Shown here one piece after another: positions 29,029 to 33,083 of a stretch of 33,083 nt of DNA. Location: positions 1-33,083 of the IMG/VR virus record IMGVR_UViG_3300025809_000065; one strand, 5' to 3'. The translations under genes were made by a program, and so were the position numbers. The notes beneath the pieces were generated by a model. That model did not search any database, had not been told where the DNA came from, and worked only from the letters and a program-made list of their open reading frames with translations. Positions within the stretch are counted from its first letter, which is position 1. Each line of letters begins with the position of its first letter. Source of the DNA: a virus.

Positions 29029-30537
29029 TTAGTTGATTGAATTTATAGTATCAAAAGCAAAATCACATTTTACTGTATACTCTATTAGTTTTTCATTTAT
29101 ACTTGTCTTGAAATCTATACTACTGTCTGATATATTAACAGGTAAAACCTCACTATCTCTCTGTAGCCAAACATCCTGAGATAGCATTAACTGCTTAAAT
29201 ATCTCATTGTGACTCTCTGGATAGAATCCAGAACTTAGAGTTATAGATTGTTTACCAGATTTATATAAGTTTTTATACTGGTGATCCGCAGAACTGTAAT
29301 TTCCAAATTCATTAAGTGTATTCCTTCTGAAAGAATCTTGCTCAGTCTTCATTGATTCTGTTGAATTCTTAAAGAACCATAGAGATTGCAATGCTCCAAA
29401 CTTATTAGTAAAAGTAAGCTTCATGGGATTGTACTTACACTCTTTTATATAACTAACTTTTACTGTTTCTATTGAGCCGTCTATATTCTCTAGGTATATT
29501 TTGTCAGGTCCAGTTATACTGTGTTGATTAACAAACTCTTCTGCTGCTGAGTTGTAAAAGTATTCCTGACTTCCAAAGCCTCCGTCTCTTACTAAGTCCT
29601 TTAAGTTTATGCCTATATATCCAAATTTTCTAGTAATTATTGCGGCTGTAGAAAAAGTAATGTCATTGTTTATGCTATGTACACTTATAACTTCACCATC
29701 CTTCTCTTCTACAACCCTTACTGTTTCTGTAGCTGAGATTGCATAAGAAGAAGTACCTCCGTCTAAAGCTATTATGTGACTATTGCTTTGAGCTAAAGAG
29801 CCTTCGTTTTGAGGGTTAACTCCATCTTCAAAGTAACCATAACCATTGTAAGCTATTCCGAAATCTGGATCTAATGAATACAACTCACCTGACTTTGAGT
29901 AAAAAGGAAATATATCTATAAAAGGGTTCCAGTTAGCTTCAGTTCCACTTTTTGCTAATGATTCAGTAAAGAAAGACTTAGCAAATTCAGATATATTAAA
30001 TAGTATTTCGGTTTGGTCTGATACACTAGCTACAGATCTTATCACATATGTAGGAGTAGATGGTCTATCCGTATACCTAGCTCCTTGATATGCGTATATA
30101 TGTAACTCAGCACTGTCTATTGCATCTCCGTAAACTAGAGGTCTTACTTCGTAGAAATGCGGACTTCTAGCCATTATTTTCTTATCATAGTCGTATGTAT
30201 TGTTATCTATGTCAGTTGATGTAGCTGTTACGCTTAAGGTACCTACTGATGAAATAAAAGCACTTGTTACATTTACATCTGCAAAAGTAACACTTACTGT
30301 AGATGTACTCACGCTTATAACTAAAGGTCCTAGCGATTTACTATTTGCGTTAGAAACCCTTAAAGCTTCAGCATAAGCTTCAGCAGCTTCAGTTCCAGTT
30401 GTACCTCCGTAGAATGTATTTGAGTCAGAAGATCCTTCTACAGCCGCAATAAGAGTAATTTCGTTTCCACTACCGTTTATAGTCAAACCGTTTCCAGCCG
30501 CTACTGATGCATTAAAACTAATTTGTAATTTTTTCAT
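29029..30537 (-). CDS. Distal tail-like virion protein
   Basis: A 502-residue protein. Residues 1-120 form an unusual beta domain rich in Ser/Thr/Val (SLGPLVISVSTSTVSVTFAD). The rest resembles a minor tail protein seen in Bacteroidota siphophages: HFYEVRPLVYGD, ILFNISEFAKSFF, an exposed loop, KYNPMKLTFTNKFGALQSLW (around 367), FRRNTLNEFGNY, and a C-terminal ITLSSGFYPESHNEIFKQLM, SQDVWLQRDSEVLPV and NEKLIEYTVKCDFAFDTINS. This C-terminal part looks like a ring-forming distal tail fold. It lies directly before the baseplate gene (TAAATG junction), so it probably docks that protein to the tube. Confidence 0.6.
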   Translation of the reverse strand: MKKLQISFNASVAAGNGLTINGSGNEITLIAAVEGSSDSNTFYGGTTGTEAAEAYAEALRVSNANSKSLGPLVISVSTSTVSVTFADVNVTSAFISSVGTLSVTATSTDIDNNTYDYDKKIMARSPHFYEVRPLVYGDAIDSAELHIYAYQGARYTDRPSTPTYVIRSVASVSDQTEILFNISEFAKSFFTESLAKSGTEANWNPFIDIFPFYSKSGELYSLDPDFGIAYNGYGYFEDGVNPQNEGSLAQSNSHIIALDGGTSSYAISATETVRVVEEKDGEVISVHSINNDITFSTAAIITRKFGYIGINLKDLVRDGGFGSQEYFYNSAAEEFVNQHSITGPDKIYLENIDGSIETVKVSYIKECKYNPMKLTFTNKFGALQSLWFFKNSTESMKTEQDSFRRNTLNEFGNYSSADHQYKNLYKSGKQSITLSSGFYPESHNEIFKQLMLSQDVWLQRDSEVLPVNISDSSIDFKTSINEKLIEYTVKCDFAFDTINSIN

Positions 30538-30538
30538 T

Positions 30539-31024
30539 TTATTTCTTTTTTATATCTTTATTAACGTCTTCGACTAATAATTCTAAAGTAGACTTAAGAG
30601 CATTTGTTATTTCACTATCTATATTATCTTCAATACCTCTAAACGACCTAGCTATAACTTTACTACCTTCAAATCCTTTTCTATTTATACTTCTAGCTAT
30701 AGCGAATGCTGCTTTTTTGTATTTTAATTCTGTTAAACCTCCAGAACCTCTAGGTCTCATACCTTTATGCTTCATCCACTTTGATATACGAGACACCATA
30801 ACTTGAGATGGTCCTTTAGTGCTAGCTTTCTTTCCTTCAGATACTGTAAGTAAATATCTATTAGCTGTAATCTCTACACCGTCCGATACTACCTTACTAT
30901 TGATTGACCTAGCTAACTCCTTAGATGCTACATTACCGTCTCGTGAGAGGCGGTTTTTCAGCTCAGAAACGTAATGTTCTCCAATCTTTTTCAGAGCTGC
31001 TTCTATTTTCTTAAAGAAATCCAT
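30539..31024 (-). CDS. Neck / head-tail joining protein, gp10-like candidate
   Basis: A 161-residue basic protein. Start MDFFKKIEAALKKIGEHYVS (helix), then VASKELARSINSKVVSDG, VEITANRYLLTVSEGKK, a basic loop RISKWMKHKGMRPRGSGG, KYKKAAFAIARSINRKGFEG and a C-terminal helix ITNALKSTLELLVEDVN. A long N-terminal helix, an ITA-type beta hairpin with a basic loop, and a closing helix are typical of HK97 gp10-like neck proteins. Its ATG overlaps the preceding stop (31024). Function by analogy and by place between completion and distal-tail genes. Confidence 0.55.
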   Translation of the reverse strand: MDFFKKIEAALKKIGEHYVSELKNRLSRDGNVASKELARSINSKVVSDGVEITANRYLLTVSEGKKASTKGPSQVMVSRISKWMKHKGMRPRGSGGLTELKYKKAAFAIARSINRKGFEGSKVIARSFRGIEDNIDSEITNALKSTLELLVEDVNKDIKKK

Positions 31025-31491
31025 TAGCAGTCTTCTGATGTAGCTCCATCGTTAAGCTTTTTGATAGTAATATTGCATTCCCATCCAGCTATCTCGTTTT
31101 CAAACCTATCTTTAAATGGTGTAGCGGAGACGGACTCGCTTACTCTTGCAAAGCTATTGTCTACCAAGTCGAGTCTCCTAAGTCCATTAGTTAACTCTGT
31201 AAGCACCCTTAATTGTGTATTAAGTATATCTTGTGTGTTATCATTACCATAGAAGTCTTCAACACCTAAGTCTTCGTCTATATGGTCTACTATATCAGCA
31301 GCTACAACCACTATCTTATAGTCTATTGTGCGCTCTTCTATAACAGCTTCCTCTACCATTAAGTGTAGTAGTGGGAATGTATCATCTTTACTTAGGTTTA
31401 CATCTGATAATTCACCAAAGGTAATCTTATTAGTGAAATCATTCCCTTCGGTCAGTGTTTTAAGTGTGTCTATTAATTGATAAAAGTTCAT
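31024..31491 (-). CDS. Tail terminator/completion protein candidate
   Basis: A 155-residue protein starting MNFYQLIDTLKTLTEGNDFT, with ITFGELSDVNLSKDDTFPLL, AVIEERTIDYKIVVVAADIV, a long helix TQDILNTQLRVLTELTNGLR, and a final strand EIAGWECNITIKKLN. The pattern 'helix, strand-with-metal-like loop, long helix, final strand' is that of tail terminators, which close the tube at the neck. No catalytic residues are visible. It stands beside the neck protein gene. Moderate support from order and fold pattern only. Confidence 0.5.
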   Translation of the reverse strand: MNFYQLIDTLKTLTEGNDFTNKITFGELSDVNLSKDDTFPLLHLMVEEAVIEERTIDYKIVVVAADIVDHIDEDLGVEDFYGNDNTQDILNTQLRVLTELTNGLRRLDLVDNSFARVSESVSATPFKDRFENEIAGWECNITIKKLNDGATSEDC

Positions 31492-31492
31492 A

Positions 31493-31567
31493 TTATTTTC
31501 TTTTCATTGATTGCTTCATTAATGTATTCTCTACTCTATTCTTATCTTTCTCGTATTCTAGCATCAT
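31493..31567 (-). CDS. Possible 24-residue basic peptide
   Basis: A double ATG at 31567 and 31564 begins one base into the upstream stop (TAATGATG); TAA at 31493-31495 is 1 nt before the next gene. The product is MMLEYEKDKNRVENTLMKQS plus MKRK. It exactly fills the gap between two genes, the pattern for the real small genes elsewhere here. At this length it could be chance. Confidence 0.4.
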   Translation of the reverse strand: MMLEYEKDKNRVENTLMKQSMKRK

Positions 31568-32289
31568 TAAGCACTTGTGAAGAGAGGTTTCTGTAACTTC
31601 ATCAATCCTTCCAACATTTCCCTGTGCAAGCGTATGTATGCTTTGAAACCATCCCCATTTTCTTCCGAAGTTCCCTTGTATAGAGGATTGGTCATCTCCC
31701 CCTTCAGAATGTCCTCCTCCAAAGAGTCCAGAGTATACTTCTGTAATTTGATTCCTAAACGGTAAAAAAAAACCGTCGCCCCTAAAGCAACCGAAAGTGG
31801 CATATCTTTCATGACCTGTGAGTATTTATCAGATCCTTCGTACTTATCTATTAAGTAGTACTCTTTTTTACTATGATATACTGGTCTAAACAATACAGCC
31901 ATTGCTTTGTGCATTTGTTGCCAGTCACCTAAGTAACTCTCTAAGTCAATGTACTCACCAAAAGATATATCGTCTAGCTTAGGTATAAACCCAAACTCTA
32001 CAGTGTTCTCATCTCCTACAGAATTCAAACCAGTCATCTTAAACTTTCTCTCTAAAGGAGTCTCTGATTCAAATAGACCAGTAACCTGTGCAATAGTACT
32101 CTCAAAAGCATGTAAAGGAATAGATGTAGCAAACTCTGGACTAAGACCACAGAAGATCTGTAGTATCTTGATGTTTAAGTAAGTCTCATCTTCCTTGTCC
32201 CACTTGTCTAAGACCTTTAAGTAGTCTTGATACTGCCCTAGTGTAATACCTGACAGGCTAAGTGGTATATTTAAATCAAATTCTTTCAT
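31567..32289 (-). CDS. First late gene, possible tail-assembly protein
   Basis: A 240-residue, mostly helical protein beginning MKEFDLNIPLSLSGITLGQY. It has repeated 'SLGQYxDYL' and 'DISFGEYIDLES' segments (about residues 14-24 and 110-121), an FRPVYHSKKEYYLIDKYEG turn, and a helical end. The fold and position at the head of the tail block suggest a tail-assembly or chaperone role, analogous to lambda G. I start it at 32289 because the late motif CGTTATAA places its C 12 nt before this ATG; the ATG at 32319 would lie upstream of that motif. No family is recognised with certainty. Confidence 0.55.
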   Translation of the reverse strand: MKEFDLNIPLSLSGITLGQYQDYLKVLDKWDKEDETYLNIKILQIFCGLSPEFATSIPLHAFESTIAQVTGLFESETPLERKFKMTGLNSVGDENTVEFGFIPKLDDISFGEYIDLESYLGDWQQMHKAMAVLFRPVYHSKKEYYLIDKYEGSDKYSQVMKDMPLSVALGATVFFYRLGIKLQKYTLDSLEEDILKGEMTNPLYKGTSEENGDGFKAYIRLHREMLEGLMKLQKPLFTSA

Positions 32290-32293
32290 GTTA

Positions 32294-32322
32294 TTATAAC
32301 GTATCTGCCATTTAATCATTCA
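32294..32322 (-). promoter_or_regulatory. Late promoter motif for the tail block, leaderless type
   Basis: Minus strand TGAAT (32322-32318), 16 nt, CGTTATAA (32301-32294). ATG lies 12 nt after the C. It is next to a 22-bp repeat array and faces a mirror-image copy at 32403-32432. Confidence 0.65.
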
Positions 32323-32325
32323 CTC

Positions 32326-32391
32326 TGCCACAGTGTCAGTAATAGCATGACATCATGTCAGTATATACATGCCAAATTGTCAGTTAATTTA
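32326..32391. repeat. Three tandem 22-bp repeats with dyad core (iteron/operator array)
   Basis: Units at 32326-32347, 32348-32369 and 32370-32391 share TG[CA]CA-N3-TGTCAGT-N-A. The middle unit has a near-perfect palindrome TGACATCATGTCA. Period 22 bp is about two helical turns, so proteins would bind on one face. The array lies between two divergent late-type promoters. A weaker match may lie at 32306-32318. Confidence 0.8.
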
Positions 32392-32402
32392 GTGTGTTTT
32401 AA

Positions 32403-32432
32403 GCGAATAGAATGTAGACGTATCCGTTATAA
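32403..32432 (+). promoter_or_regulatory. Rightward late promoter motif
   Basis: Plus strand GCGAAT (32403-32408), 16 nt, CGTTATAA (32425-32432). Same spacing and similar boxes as the leftward copy at 32294-32322, but pointing right, away from all genes. No ORF begins in the next 200 nt. Confidence 0.55.
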
Positions 32433-32437
32433 GAGTA

Positions 32438-32690
32438 TCTATAACCTAATACATAGTAGATAAGTTTAAAGTATTGTTGACATTAGGCACTGTCATCTAA
32501 TAACCCTAGAGTTTCCCTTCTAGGTTTGATACATAAACACGTTAGAGTGCTGTTCTCGTAAGAGATTAAAGTGTGGGTACGCAGAAGGCTTTCCTCGATA
32601 TTGTCATATGAATATCCGTTTGAATGAGTTTACCTGAATATCTAATAAGAGAAGATTCTCACTAAAGGTATAGTAATATACTTTATTAGG
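32438..32690 (+). ncRNA. Hairpin-rich region, candidate late non-coding RNA
   Basis: No ORF over 13 codons follows the rightward promoter here. Hairpins in order: TATCTA/TAGATA (32436-32462), TGACA/TGTCA (32478-32495), AACC-C-TAGA/TCTAGGTT (32502-32526), TCTC-GTAA-GAGA (32554-32565), GATATT/AATATC (32597-32616), GAGAA/TTCTC (32649-32660), and an 8-bp stem AAGGTATA-GTAA-TATACTTT (32665-32684). Two loops are GTAA, a GNRA tetraloop only on the plus strand. CTAATAA (32642-32648) and TTATTAG (32683-32689) can close the end as an alternative. Suggestive of a structured RNA, but short hairpins arise by chance in AT-rich DNA. Confidence 0.35.
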
Positions 32691-33083
32691 AGAAGTGTAT
32701 TTAAACCAATCCTACATTTATATAAACCTTCAAACCTAAATTTATATAATTTCTAAAATTAGATGATCGATTAAATACAAAAAGATATTTGAGTACCCCA
32801 CCATATTAAACATACCCCACCATGTTAAACAAGAAATGGTTGAAATCATTACATCGACCTACACCACCCACCAATCATTCATTTTACGTCAATCACACCT
32901 TTTCACACTCCACCACACAATAATACATATACTATCTTATGTACTTACTCTATTATATATATAATCTATATCATATACTAATGAACACCTATATATGTAG
33001 GCTTAAACACTGTAATGTATATACTCTGAGTTGAGAAAATGGTTATAAGTAAAGAGATATTTGGGTAAGTAAAATAAAGGTTT
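32691..33083. other. Gene-free right end of the window
   Basis: I find no convincing gene. It holds two ATTTATATAA copies (about 32716 and 32740), a paired 19-bp repeat (32795-32830), a C/A-rich stretch with CCACC words on the plus strand (32855-32930), and AT runs. Together with the 22-bp array to its left it could be a replication origin or packaging-related region. Confidence 0.4.
32795..32830 (-). repeat. Second pair of 19-bp repeats, related to 9829-9864
   Basis: Minus strand GTTTAACATGGTGGGG then TAT then GTTTAATATGGTGGGG, period 19. It matches the pair at the lipoprotein start in 29 of 36 bases, with differences concentrated in the three bases before the G run. Confidence 0.7.

Noticed and set aside
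31567-32319. Start of the first late gene at the ATG at 32319
   Set aside because: That ATG lies upstream of CGTTATAA; the ATG at 32289 has the 12-nt spacing seen at two other late genes.
32326-32391. CRISPR array
   Set aside because: Units are contiguous at 22 bp without unique spacers, so this is an iteron/operator array.
32470-32690. tRNA gene
   Set aside because: Hairpins exist, but there is no 7-bp acceptor with a T-loop TTCRA or a CCA-type end; I could not build a cloverleaf.
32742-32849. Minus-strand ORF of 35 codons starting MISTISCLTWWG
   Set aside because: It covers the 19-bp repeat pair, has no promoter or overlap with another gene, and composition follows the repeat. Likely chance.
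32822-32923. Plus-strand ORF of 33 codons starting MLNKKWLKSLHRP
   Set aside because: Short, in CCACC-rich DNA, no leader; not supported.

Overview
This window looks like most of the genome of a tailed phage (siphovirus layout) infecting a member of the Bacteroidota, probably a flavobacterium. The DNA is AT-rich. All protein genes I could support lie on the minus strand and are packed with 1-17 nt overlaps. Several promoters fit the Bacteroidota pattern TTTG-N20-TAnnTTTG, and leaders are A-rich (for example AAACAATTAAATTATG) rather than Shine-Dalgarno. Several proteins carry Bacteroidota-style lipoprotein signals. I see no integrase, repressor or terminase, so the lifestyle is undecided and the genome is incomplete here. 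A gene is cut by the left edge.

Transcription runs right to left. From 32.3 kb down to 21.8 kb lies a tail and neck block: a possible tail-assembly protein, neck/tail-completion proteins, a distal-tail-like protein, a 1559-residue baseplate or hub protein with three inserted carbohydrate-binding-like modules, and the tape measure. From 21.8 to 10.5 kb come an XkdF-like maturation protease, a long LamG fibre, a Glu-rich scaffold candidate, the major capsid protein, a tail-tube candidate, a receptor-binding candidate, the portal, a head-tail connector and another lectin-like fibre. From 10.4 to 8.9 kb is lysis: two holin-like membrane proteins, an M15 endolysin and a lipoprotein with an HExxH zinc site. 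From 8.6 kb leftwards is an early region: a catalytically degenerate copy of the M15 fold, a run of very small genes, an ERF annealase, an SSB-like protein, a RecA-like ATPase, a RusA resolvase, an ECF-like sigma factor, three small lipoproteins, a DnaQ-like exonuclease, a dNTP-pyrophosphohydrolase-like protein, an HNH endonuclease, and the start of a probable 5'-3' exonuclease.

The most interesting signal is regulatory. A bipartite motif, roughly AAC-N15/16-CGTTATA(A), sits in the gap before six late-gene starts (32.29, 21.76, 17.25, 15.03, 13.57 and 10.44 kb) and is not the host-type promoter. Three of the six place the ATG exactly 12 nt after the C of CGTTATA, which predicts leaderless mRNAs; the other three place it 27-29 nt after. 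Since the phage encodes its own ECF-like sigma factor, I infer a sigma-driven late regulon. A seventh copy points the other way at 32403-32432. Between it and the first late promoter are three tandem 22-bp repeats with dyad symmetry. The rightward copy would transcribe a hairpin-rich, gene-free region. A second gene-free region (8559-8934) has a plus-strand host-type promoter followed by a three-way-junction fold and a terminator-like hairpin, so it is a candidate small RNA.

All functional calls come from reading motifs by eye; no database search was possible.
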